A stretch of 8,498 nucleotides of DNA from Rhizobiaceae bacterium. GTDB lineage: Bacteria; Pseudomonadota; Alphaproteobacteria; Rhizobiales; Rhizobiaceae. Shown here piece by piece: positions 1 through 5,417 of the stretch (position 1 is its first letter; every line of letters starts with the position of its first letter). The stretch spans positions 1 to 8,498 of the forward strand of contig JAJFMR010000112.1 of the NCBI GenBank assembly GCA_020696915.1, in the 5' to 3' direction. The notes beneath the pieces are model-generated. The model made no database searches. It was not told the DNA's origin and saw nothing but the letters and a program-made list of their open reading frames with translations. The position numbers and the translations under genes were made by a program.

Positions 1-8
1 TTGTTTCT

Positions 9-14
9 TATGAT
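9..14 (+). promoter_or_regulatory. Possible -10 box of a small transcription unit
   Basis: TATGAT matches the sigma-70 -10 consensus at five of six positions and sits in an AT-rich stretch (1-40) that contrasts with the GC-rich surroundings. It would start transcription near 20-21, about 12 nt before a Shine-Dalgarno sequence. The matching -35 box would lie outside the window, so the promoter is only half visible. Confidence 0.33.
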
Positions 15-41
15 TAAGTGAAGTAATACGACGGAGTTATC

Positions 42-131
42 ATGCGCGCGCCGAACAACGGGAACAACGCCCGCCGCGCATGGACGGGCACACTCACCCC
101 TGTCAGGAAAGAACGTTTACTGGCTGACTAA
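42..131 (+). CDS. Possible 29-aa small basic protein or leader peptide
   Basis: This ATG-to-TAA ORF of 29 codons has a good ribosome binding site: GGAG at 33-36, five bases before the ATG. A TATGAT -10 element lies at 9-14. The peptide starts MRAPNNGNNARRAW and ends KERLLAD; it is rich in Asn and Arg, with no membrane segment or signal peptide and no family that I recognise. Downstream are a 10-bp hairpin (150-175) and a terminator-like hairpin (217-254), so it could be a small mRNA, a leader peptide, or a chance ORF inside a small RNA. The combination of promoter element, ribosome binding site and terminator is the only support; there is no homology evidence. The function is unknown. Confidence 0.3.
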   Translation: MRAPNNGNNARRAWTGTLTPVRKERLLAD

Positions 132-149
132 GCTCGTATATGACCGAGT

Positions 150-175
150 CCAAGCTCCAACCCCCTGGAGCTTGG
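150..175 (+). other. Perfect 10-bp hairpin with C-rich loop
   Basis: CCAAGCTCCA (150-159) pairs perfectly with TGGAGCTTGG (166-175) around the loop ACCCCC (160-165), and two further G-T pairs can extend the stem outward. No T-run follows, so it is not a classical terminator. It lies 18 nt after the stop of the small ORF at 42-131. C-rich loops that can pair with Shine-Dalgarno sequences are common in alphaproteobacterial small RNAs; that role here is inference. Confidence 0.55.
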
Positions 176-216
176 GTAGATGCACCCTGCCAACCCCACC
201 CTGACATGGTGCGTCG

Positions 217-254
217 GGAGGCCTCGGTGTCTAACAGCGCCGGGGCCTTTCTTG
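217..254 (+). terminator. Possible Rho-independent terminator of the left-edge unit
   Basis: AGGCCTCGGTG (219-229) pairs with CGCCGGGGCCT (238-248) as an 11-bp stem with two G-T wobbles, around the eight-base loop TCTAACAG. The stem runs straight into TTTCTTGC (248-255), an imperfect U-tract. It would close a transcript of about 230 nt starting near 20. The U-tract is short, which is usual for GC-rich alphaproteobacteria, so confidence is moderate. Confidence 0.45.
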
Positions 255-376
255 CTTCGATTAGCTTGGAACCAAACCGCGCGGCAATGCTAGCCCATAT
301 GCTACCCGCGCCGGATTTTATCCCCACTGCGTTTTCAATGGATCATCCGTAAGCATTTAATTTATTTAAGAGATTT
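255..376. other. Non-coding stretch between possible terminator and tRNA 3' end
   Basis: No convincing gene is seen here. A 70-codon open frame on + (140-352) and a 74-codon one on - (103-327) lack ribosome binding sites and recognisable sequence. The last 40 bases, next to the tRNA 3' end, are strikingly AT-rich, but no clear hairpin plus T-run terminates the tRNA. No second copy of the tRNA 3' end is present, so no integrated element bounded by att repeats is visible within the window. Confidence 0.6.
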
Positions 377-452
<76 letters not shown>

Positions 453-516
453 ACACCCGGCCGCGGCCGGCGCCGTTTCCGGCGAAGAGATCAGGCGCAT
501 CCCTCAGGGCCGCGCC

Positions 517-539
517 GAGGCGGCTTCTAGCGCCGCCTC
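517..539. repeat. 8-bp inverted repeat between the FYDLN gene and tRNA-Ala
   Basis: GAGGCGGC (517-524) and GCCGCCTC (532-539) form a perfect inverted repeat around the seven-base centre TTCTAGC. It could be the 3' hairpin of the FYDLN mRNA, which ends 65 nt upstream in the minus direction. It has no T-run on either strand. Because it covers the -10 region of the proposed tRNA promoter, an operator role is also possible but unproven. Confidence 0.5.
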
Positions 540-552
540 AATGCAATAGCAA
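524..552 (-). promoter_or_regulatory. Probable promoter of tRNA-Ala
   Basis: Read on the minus strand, TTGCTA (547-552) is followed after 17 bases by TAGAAG (524-529), an acceptable alphaproteobacterial sigma-70 match. Transcription would begin near 517, giving a 5' leader of about 65 nt before the tRNA. The -10 box lies in the loop of an 8-bp inverted repeat. Confidence 0.4.
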
Positions 553-603
553 GTCTCGATTCCTGCTTCGGCGAGAGCCGCGACGGCAGGACTGGGAACG
601 GGC

Positions 604-990
604 TCAGATCTCGTCGTCGTCGTCGCCGACGCCGATGATGTCGGCCACGTCGTCGTCCTCTTCCTCCTCGTCGGCCAGGAACGTGTCGTCCTCGTCCTCG
701 CCAAGGTCGACATCCTCGTCGTCTTCCGCGTCGGGAAGATCCGTTCCCGGCTTGGTGTCTTCCTCCGCCTCCTCGAGCGAGATCACCTCGGGAGCGTCCT
801 CCTCGGCGTCGACTTCCTTTTCCTCGACCTCTTCCTCTTCGTCCACCGCCTTCACGTCTCCGGACTCGAAATGGGAGCGCGGATAGCTCTTGCCCGTATA
901 GGGGGACACGATCGGATCCTTGTTCAGATCGTAGAATTTGCGGCCGGTTTCCGGGTCGATCCGCTTGGTGCCGAGTTCTGATTTTGCCAC
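604..990 (-). CDS. FYDLN_acid family (TIGR02300) acidic-tail protein
   Basis: This 128-aa protein of unknown function belongs to the FYDLN_acid/TIGR02300 family of alphaproteobacteria. The N-terminal 42 residues are conserved and start AKSELGTKR, with KFYDLN at 18-23 and SPYTGKSYP at 29-37. From residue 50 to the end, 45 of 79 residues are Asp or Glu, including runs of five to eight. In many relatives the FYDLN core is flanked by two CPxCG zinc-ribbon knuckles; here these read DPETG (12-16) and SPYTG (29-33), with all four cysteines replaced, so zinc binding is unlikely. The GTG start at 990 fits the family start. An in-frame ATG at 1021-1023 would add 11 residues but lies inside the predicted -10 box. 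The gene is divergent from aroA, an arrangement I believe is common in Rhizobiales. A nucleic-acid-mimicking or chaperone-like role for the tail is only a guess. Confidence 0.9.
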   Translation of the reverse strand: MAKSELGTKRIDPETGRKFYDLNKDPIVSPYTGKSYPRSHFESGDVKAVDEEEEVEEKEVDAEEDAPEVISLEEAEEDTKPGTDLPDAEDDEDVDLGEDEDDTFLADEEEEDDDVADIIGVGDDDDEI

Positions 991-1018
991 GTCGTTGCCT
1001 CGTGCCTCGAAGGTGGTC

Positions 1019-1047
1019 CCCATAACTACAAGCTGCGGCGCTGTCAA
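1019..1047 (-). promoter_or_regulatory. Probable sigma-70 promoter of the FYDLN protein gene
   Basis: On the minus strand a perfect TTGACA -35 box (1042-1047) is followed after 17 bases by TATGGG (1019-1024). The transcription start would fall near 1012, about 20 nt before the GTG start codon at 990. A weak GAGG ribosome binding site lies about eight bases before that GTG. The promoter helps choose the GTG start, because the upstream ATG (1021-1023) would not be transcribed. Confidence 0.55.
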
Positions 1048-1111
1048 AGCCAAAAGCCGCACCGGCAAAAGCCTGTTTTTGAGGCCCGCCCGAGGCGCCC
1101 GGACGAGGGGG

Positions 1112-1140
1112 ATGACCATCCCGGAAAGCCGTGTTAGAGA
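1112..1140 (+). promoter_or_regulatory. Possible promoter of aroA-cmk-rpsA
   Basis: ATGACC (1112-1117), 17 bases, then TAGAGA (1135-1140) gives a weak sigma-70-like match in the divergent intergenic region. Transcription would start near 1147, about 50 nt before the aroA start codon at 1200. If this is right, the upstream in-frame ATG at 1131 lies before the transcript and cannot be the start. Both boxes are imperfect. Confidence 0.3.
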
Positions 1141-1199
1141 CGCCTCGCAACCCCAAGAAATGCGCCGCTTCCGCGCCTTTCCGGGAAAAGGCTGGACAC

Positions 1200-2561
1200 A
1201 TGGTGCATGGACATTCGAGGCAGCCGGCCATCGCCCGCAGCGCCTCCCCTCTCACCGGCCGCGTTCGCGTGCCGGGCGACAAGTCGATCTCACACCGGTC
1301 CTTCATGCTGGGAGGACTTGCCGCCGGCGAGACGCGGATCACCGGCCTGCTCGAAGGCGAAGACGTAATGCGGACGGGCGCGGCCATGCGCGCCATGGGC
1401 GCGCATGTCGAGAAGCTCGGCGCGGAATGGGTCATCCAAGGCACCGGCAACGGTTGCCTTCTCGAACCGGAGGGCGCGCTCGACTTCGGCAATGCCGGCA
1501 CCGGGGCGCGCCTGACCATGGGTCTGGTCGGAACTTACGACATGCAGAGCCTGTTCATCGGCGACGCCTCGCTCAGCGGACGGCCGATGGGCCGCGTGCT
1601 CGATCCCCTGCGCCAGATGGGCGTGGAGGTGCTCGAAGCCGCGCCCGGCGACCGCATGCCGATCCGGTTGCGCGGGCCGAGGACCGCGGCGCCGATAAGC
1701 TACCGAGTGCCGATGGCGTCGGCGCAGGTGAAATCGGCGGTGCTGCTGGCCGGGCTGAACGCGGCCGGAATCACCACTGTCGTCGAGCCGGTCATGACCC
1801 GCGACCATACGGAACGGATGCTCGTTGGATTCGGCGCCAGCCTGTCCGTCGAGACCGATGCGCAGGGCGTCCGGCACATCGCCATCGAGGGCCGCGGCAG
1901 GCTCGCCGGGCAGGTCATCGAGGTGCCGGGCGACCCGTCGTCGGCCGCCTTTCCGCTGGTCGCCGCGCTCGTCGTGCCGGGGTCGGACGTCGTTATCGAG
2001 AACGTGCTGATGAACCCAACCCGCACCGGACTGATCACCAGCCTGATCGAAATGGGCGGCCGCATCGAATTCCTCGGTCGGCGGACGGCCGGCGGCGAGG
2101 ATGTCGCCGACCTCAGGGTGCGCGCCTCCGAACTCAGCGGCGTCACCATTCCGGCGGGCCGCGCGCCGTCGATGATCGACGAGTATCCGGTGCTTGCCGT
2201 CGCCGCCTGCTTTGCCGAAGGCGCGACGCTGATGCAGGGGCTGGAGGAACTCAGGGTGAAGGAATCCGACAGACTGTCGGCGGTCGCCGCCGGCCTCGAG
2301 GCCAATGGCGTCGATTGCGAGGAGGGCGAAGCGTCGCTTCTGGTGCGCGGCCGACCAGGCGGCCGGGGAATCGGCGGCGGCATGGTCGCGACGCATCTCG
2401 ATCACCGCATCGCCATGAGCTTCCTGGTGCTCGGCCTCGCCGCGGAGAAGCCGGTCCGCATCGACGACCAGACGATGATCGCCACCAGCTTTCCCGAGTT
2501 CCTGCCGCTGATGTCGAAGCTCGGCGCCAGCATCGAGGTGCTGGAGCCCGTCGAAGGTTGA
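1200..2561 (+). CDS. aroA: 3-phosphoshikimate 1-carboxyvinyltransferase (EPSP synthase), class II
   Basis: This cytoplasmic enzyme transfers the enolpyruvyl group of PEP to shikimate-3-phosphate, the sixth step of the shikimate pathway to chorismate and the aromatic amino acids. The 453-aa length matches rhizobial AroA. Visible motifs are GDKSISHR (26-33), GNAGTGARLT (97-106), SAQVK (174-178), RDHTE (201-205), NPTR (272-275), IDEYP with the catalytic Asp (326-330), RVKESDR (352-358) and DHRIAMSF (401-408). GDKS, SAQxK, RxHxE and NxTR are the class II signatures, as in the Agrobacterium CP4 enzyme. Residue 100, alanine in CP4, is glycine here. The start at 1200 aligns with the CP4 N-terminus (MVHGHSRQPA against MSHGASPRPA) and has AAGG eight bases upstream; an in-frame ATG at 1131 is rejected. 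It is the first gene of the aroA-cmk-rpsA cluster. Confidence 0.98.
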   Translation: MVHGHSRQPAIARSASPLTGRVRVPGDKSISHRSFMLGGLAAGETRITGLLEGEDVMRTGAAMRAMGAHVEKLGAEWVIQGTGNGCLLEPEGALDFGNAGTGARLTMGLVGTYDMQSLFIGDASLSGRPMGRVLDPLRQMGVEVLEAAPGDRMPIRLRGPRTAAPISYRVPMASAQVKSAVLLAGLNAAGITTVVEPVMTRDHTERMLVGFGASLSVETDAQGVRHIAIEGRGRLAGQVIEVPGDPSSAAFPLVAALVVPGSDVVIENVLMNPTRTGLITSLIEMGGRIEFLGRRTAGGEDVADLRVRASELSGVTIPAGRAPSMIDEYPVLAVAACFAEGATLMQGLEELRVKESDRLSAVAAGLEANGVDCEEGEASLLVRGRPGGRGIGGGMVATHLDHRIAMSFLVLGLAAEKPVRIDDQTMIATSFPEFLPLMSKLGASIEVLEPVEG

Positions 2562-2614
2562 TGCCGCCCATGTCCCATCCCCGTCCGGCCGGCGATCCGC
2601 GGCTCTTTCGGTGA
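2561..2614 (+). CDS. Possible 17-codon coupling mini-ORF between aroA and cmk
   Basis: The aroA stop TGA (2559-2561) overlaps an ATG (2561-2563) that opens a 17-codon frame rich in Pro and Arg, starting MPPMSHPRPAG. Its TGA stop (2612-2614) overlaps the cmk GTG start (2611-2613) as GTGA. Ribosomes finishing aroA could restart here and then restart on cmk, which has no convincing Shine-Dalgarno sequence of its own. The peptide is probably not functional in itself. Double overlaps can arise by chance, so the coupling role is inference. Confidence 0.25.
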   Translation: MPPMSHPRPAGDPRLFR

Positions 2615-3267
2615 CCGTCGCGCGACCTCTGGTGATTGCCATCGACGGTCCTGCCGGGGCCGGCAAGGGCACGCTGGCCCGGCGACTGGCCGACTATTAC
2701 CACCTAAATCTACTCGATACCGGCCTCACCTACCGGGCCGTTGCCTACGATCTCATGTCGCGGGGGCGGCGGCTCGACGACCGCGAGGCGGCGATGGAAG
2801 CCGCGAACAACGTCGATCCCGGCAGGCTGGACCGCAGCCTGCTGTCGGCCCATGCTGTCGGCGAGGCGGCTTCGACGGTGGCCGTCATCCCGGGCGTGCG
2901 CCGCATCCTCGTCGAGAAGCAGCGGGCCTTTGCGGAACGCCCGCCGGGCGCGGTGCTCGACGGCCGCGACATCGGCACCGTGGTCTGCCCCGACGCCGGA
3001 GTAAAACTCTACGTGACGGCAAGCGCAGAGGTCCGCGCCAGGCGCCGGCTGGCGGAGATCGAAGCGGCCGGCGGCAGCGGCGACTTAGCAGGGATTCTCG
3101 CCGACATACGCCGCCGCGACGAGCGCGACATGGGCCGCGCGGACTCGCCGCTCGAGCGGGCCGCCGACGCGCACTTGCTCGACACGTCCGAAATGGCTAT
3201 AGAGACCGCGTTTCTGGCGGCCAAGGCCATCGTCGACGATGTGCTTGCCGCGGGGAACGAGGCCTGA
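2611..3267 (+). CDS. cmk: Cytidylate kinase (CMP/dCMP kinase)
   Basis: This enzyme transfers phosphate from ATP to CMP or dCMP, giving CDP and dCDP for RNA, DNA and phospholipid precursor supply. The 218-aa length is normal for bacterial Cmk. Visible elements are the P-loop GPAGAGKGT (13-21), LDTGLTYRAVA (35-45) in the CMP-binding region, LDGRDIGT (116-123), the arginine-rich LID segment RRRDERDMGRADSPL (167-181) and the C-terminal HLLDTS (188-193). Translation starts at GTG 2611; no in-frame ATG fits upstream, and ribosome binding site support is poor, which agrees with coupling to aroA 49 nt upstream. It lies between aroA and rpsA, the conserved proteobacterial order. A small CCGCC/GGCGG hairpin (3285-3300) lies 17 nt after the stop, without a T-run, so read-through into rpsA is likely. 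Confidence 0.97.
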   Translation: MTVARPLVIAIDGPAGAGKGTLARRLADYYHLNLLDTGLTYRAVAYDLMSRGRRLDDREAAMEAANNVDPGRLDRSLLSAHAVGEAASTVAVIPGVRRILVEKQRAFAERPPGAVLDGRDIGTVVCPDAGVKLYVTASAEVRARRRLAEIEAAGGSGDLAGILADIRRRDERDMGRADSPLERAADAHLLDTSEMAIETAFLAAKAIVDDVLAAGNEA

Positions 3268-3446
3268 TCGGCTGTCTTGCCTGGCCGCCTCGTTTGGCGG
3301 AGCTGTTCAAGGACACCGTATCGGGCACGAACCAGCCTGCCAGCATTCTTCATGCGCCGGAACCGCCGCGACGAGACAAGCGGCAACAGGGGTTTTTCGA
3401 ACTCCGGAATGGCGGCAGGCAAACGCAACGCGAACCACGGCGCACG

Positions 3447-3475
3447 GTCCCCGCAGGCGGGGACACCATCAGGAG
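3447..3475 (+). promoter_or_regulatory. rpsA leader hairpin and strong ribosome binding site
   Basis: GTCCCCG (3447-3453) pairs with CGGGGAC (3458-3464) around the tetraloop CAGG. The hairpin ends six bases before the AGGAG Shine-Dalgarno element (3471-3475), which lies five bases before the rpsA ATG. It is part of a 213-nt gap after cmk in which I see no clear promoter. In E. coli, S1 represses its own translation through a structured leader. A similar role here is plausible, although the E. coli leader lacks a strong Shine-Dalgarno site and this one has one. Confidence 0.5.
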
Positions 3476-3480
3476 AATCG

Positions 3481-5196
3481 ATGTCACAAACTGCTGCAAG
3501 TGAGGCAAATCCCTCGCGCGACGATTTCGCCGCACTTCTCGAAGAATCCTTTTCGGACGGCCATTCCGGCGAGGGCCAGGTGGTCCGCGGAACGATCACC
3601 GCGATCGAGAAGGACATGGCAATCATCGATGTCGGGCTCAAGGTCGAGGGGCGGGTGCCTCTCAAGGAGTTCGGGGTCAAGGGCAAGGACGGCGAGCTGA
3701 AAGTCGGCGACACCGTCGAGGTCTATGTCGAGCGCATCGAGAACGCGCTCGGCGAAGCGATGCTGTCGCGGGAGAAGGCGCGGCGCGAAGAGAGCTGGGT
3801 GCGCCTCGAAGAGAAGTTCAACCGCGGCGAGCGCGTCGAAGGCGTCATCTTCAACCAGGTGAAGGGCGGCTTCACCGTCGATCTCGACGGCGCCGTAGCA
3901 TTCCTGCCGCGCAGCCAGGTCGACATTCGTCCGATCCGCGACGTCACCCCGCTGATGCACAATCCGCAGCCCTTCGAGATCCTCAAGATGGATCGCCGGC
4001 GCGGCAACATCGTGGTGTCCCGGCGCACGGTGCTCGAGGAGAGCCGGGCCGAGCAACGGTCCGAGATCGTCCAAAACCTCGAAGAGGGGCAGGTCGTCGA
4101 AGGCGTGGTGAAGAACATCACCGACTACGGCGCCTTCGTGGACCTCGGCGGCATCGACGGACTGCTGCACGTCACCGACATGGCGTGGCGCCGCGTCAAT
4201 CACCCGACCGAGATTCTGGCCATCGGCCAGACGGTCAAGGTGCAGATCATCCGCATCAACCAGGAGACGCATCGCATCTCGCTCGGCATGAAGCAGCTCG
4301 AGAGCGACCCGTGGAGCGACATCGGCGCGAAGTTCCCGATCGGCAAGAAGATCAAGGGCACCGTCACCAACATCACCGACTACGGCGCCTTCGTGGAGCT
4401 GGAACCGGGGATCGAGGGCCTCATCCACGTTTCGGAGATGTCGTGGACGAAGAAGAACGTCCATCCCGGCAAGATCCTGTCGACGACGCAGCAGGTGGAC
4501 GTCGTGGTGCTCGAGGTCGATCCGGCCAAGCGCCGCATCTCGCTCGGCCTGAAGCAGACGCTGGAAAACCCGTGGGAAGCCTTCGCGCGCGACCACCCGG
4601 TCGGCAGCCAGGTCGAAGGCGAGGTCAAGAACAAGACCGAGTTCGGCCTGTTCATCGGCCTCGACGGCGATGTCGACGGCATGGTGCACCTCTCCGACCT
4701 CGACTGGAATCGTCCCGGCGAGCAGGTCATCGAGGAGTACAATCGCGGCGACGTGGTGAAGGCGCAGGTTCTCGACGTCGACGTCGAGAAGGAGCGCATC
4801 TCGCTGGGCGTCAAGCAGCTCGGCCGCGACGCGGTCGGCGAAGCGGCCTCATCGGGCGAACTGCGCAAGAACGCGGTCGTCACCTGCGAGGTCACCGCGA
4901 TCCGCGACGGCGGCCTCGAGGTGAGGCTCGTCGACCACGGCGTCGAGACGTTCATCAAGCGCAACGACCTGTCCCGGGATCGCGACGAGCAGCGCCCGGA
5001 GCGTTTTACGGTCGGTCAGAAGGTCGACGCCAGGGTGATCGCCTTCGACAAGAAGACGCGCAAGATCCAGGTGTCGATCAAGGCGCTGGAGATCGCCGAG
5101 GAAAAGGAGGCGGTCGCCCAGTACGGATCGACCGACAGCGGCGCGTCGCTCGGCGACATCCTGGGCGCCGCCCTGAAGAAGCAGGGTGGAAGCTAG
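3481..5196 (+). CDS. rpsA: 30S ribosomal protein S1
   Basis: S1 is the large mRNA-binding protein of the 30S subunit, needed to load structured mRNAs for initiation. The 571-aa protein has the proteobacterial six-repeat layout of S1 (OB-fold) domains, at about 31-97, 115-181, 202-270, 287-357, 374-445 and 461-536. Domains 1 and 2, which bind the ribosome, are divergent. Domains 3 and 4 carry the RNA-binding signature NITDYGAFV (212-220 and 297-305), followed by GLLHVTDMAW and GLIHVSEMSW; domain 5 has KTEFGLFI. Domain ends repeat HRISLGMKQL-type segments. A short Gly/Ser-rich C-terminal tail follows domain 6. The start at 3481 has a strong AGGAG site five bases upstream; the open frame back to 3277 is non-conserved leader. 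The gene is last in the aroA-cmk-rpsA cluster and is closed by a strong terminator. Confidence 0.98.
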   Translation: MSQTAASEANPSRDDFAALLEESFSDGHSGEGQVVRGTITAIEKDMAIIDVGLKVEGRVPLKEFGVKGKDGELKVGDTVEVYVERIENALGEAMLSREKARREESWVRLEEKFNRGERVEGVIFNQVKGGFTVDLDGAVAFLPRSQVDIRPIRDVTPLMHNPQPFEILKMDRRRGNIVVSRRTVLEESRAEQRSEIVQNLEEGQVVEGVVKNITDYGAFVDLGGIDGLLHVTDMAWRRVNHPTEILAIGQTVKVQIIRINQETHRISLGMKQLESDPWSDIGAKFPIGKKIKGTVTNITDYGAFVELEPGIEGLIHVSEMSWTKKNVHPGKILSTTQQVDVVVLEVDPAKRRISLGLKQTLENPWEAFARDHPVGSQVEGEVKNKTEFGLFIGLDGDVDGMVHLSDLDWNRPGEQVIEEYNRGDVVKAQVLDVDVEKERISLGVKQLGRDAVGEAASSGELRKNAVVTCEVTAIRDGGLEVRLVDHGVETFIKRNDLSRDRDEQRPERFTVGQKVDARVIAFDKKTRKIQVSIKALEIAEEKEAVAQYGSTDSGASLGDILGAALKKQGGS

Positions 5197-5251
5197 GGCA
5201 GCAAACTGCGTAGCGGTTTCGCGTCCGCGCGTCCAACTACCCAACCGCTGA

Positions 5252-5284
5252 AAAACCCCGCCGGAGCAATCCGGCGGGGTTTTG
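5252..5284 (+). terminator. Strong intrinsic terminator after rpsA
   Basis: A perfect 14-bp stem joins AAAACCCCGCCGGA (5252-5265) to TCCGGCGGGGTTTT (5270-5283) around a GCAA tetraloop of the GNRA class. The stem ends in a T-run of four. It starts 55 nt after the rpsA stop. Because of the A-run on the other side it could also act on the minus strand, but no minus-strand gene ends here. It closes the aroA-cmk-rpsA unit. Confidence 0.93.
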
Positions 5285-5333
5285 TCGTATGCCGCATCGA
5301 CGTTTGCCGACTGACGCAGGTCTCTCGTTGGGT

Positions 5334-5357
5334 CAGGTTCGCCTCGGCCGGAACCTG
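5334..5357. repeat. 7-bp inverted repeat over the csbD -35 box
   Basis: CAGGTTC (5334-5340) and GAACCTG (5351-5357) form a perfect inverted repeat with a 10-base spacer. The right arm overlaps the GGAAC -35 element (5350-5354) of the proposed EcfG promoter. It may be an operator or a by-product of duplicated GGAAC-like sequence; nothing else supports a specific binding protein. Confidence 0.4.
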
Positions 5358-5375
5358 CCCGGAACGGCGAGCGTT
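5350..5375 (+). promoter_or_regulatory. EcfG-type general stress response promoter of the CsbD gene
   Basis: GGAAC (5350-5354), 17 bases, then CGTT (5372-5375) matches the consensus of alphaproteobacterial EcfG/RpoE2 sigma factors (GGAAC, 16-17 bases, CGTT). Transcription would start about 35 nt before the csbD start codon. A second GGAAC (5361-5365) has no partner at the right distance. The placement before a CsbD-family stress gene is what the PhyR-NepR-EcfG pathway would predict. Confidence 0.75.
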
Positions 5376-5417
5376 AGGTCTTCTCGAGGCGGGTCATGTC
5401 AAATGAAGGAGACGATG

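Noticed and set aside
140..352. A 70-codon + strand ORF near the left edge, and a 74-codon minus-strand ORF at 103-327.
   Set aside because: Neither has a ribosome binding site or recognisable sequence. The + strand one runs through both predicted hairpins.
991..1119. Longer N-termini for the FYDLN protein (ATG at 1021-1023 or a start near 1119).
   Set aside because: The family begins at the AKSELGTKR segment, and the TTGACA/TATGGG promoter lies over these extra codons.
1131..1199. An upstream ATG start for aroA adding 23 residues.
   Set aside because: The extra residues are not AroA-like. The CP4 N-terminus aligns at 1200, and 1131 lies upstream of the likely transcription start.
527..1519. 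A 330-codon minus-strand frame across the FYDLN gene and the start of aroA.
   Set aside because: It reads the acidic-tail codons in another frame, producing long Arg/Gly runs, and it overlaps two well-supported genes.
1290..2672. A 460-codon antisense open frame over aroA and cmk.
   Set aside because: It is a shadow of aroA: compositionally biased (His/Arg/Gly-rich), with no motif, no ribosome binding site and a conserved gene on the other strand.
3484..4689. A 401-codon antisense frame over rpsA.
   Set aside because: It mirrors the strongly conserved rpsA codons. The Asp/Leu/His/Val-rich sequence contains no recognisable domain.
4185..5213. A 342-codon + strand frame in the second half of rpsA.
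   Set aside because: It is an out-of-frame reading of rpsA, dominated by Arg, Gly and His.
5361..5365. A second GGAAC as an alternative EcfG -35 box.
   Set aside because: No CGTT follows at 16-17 bases; only the GGAAC at 5350-5354 has a correctly spaced partner.
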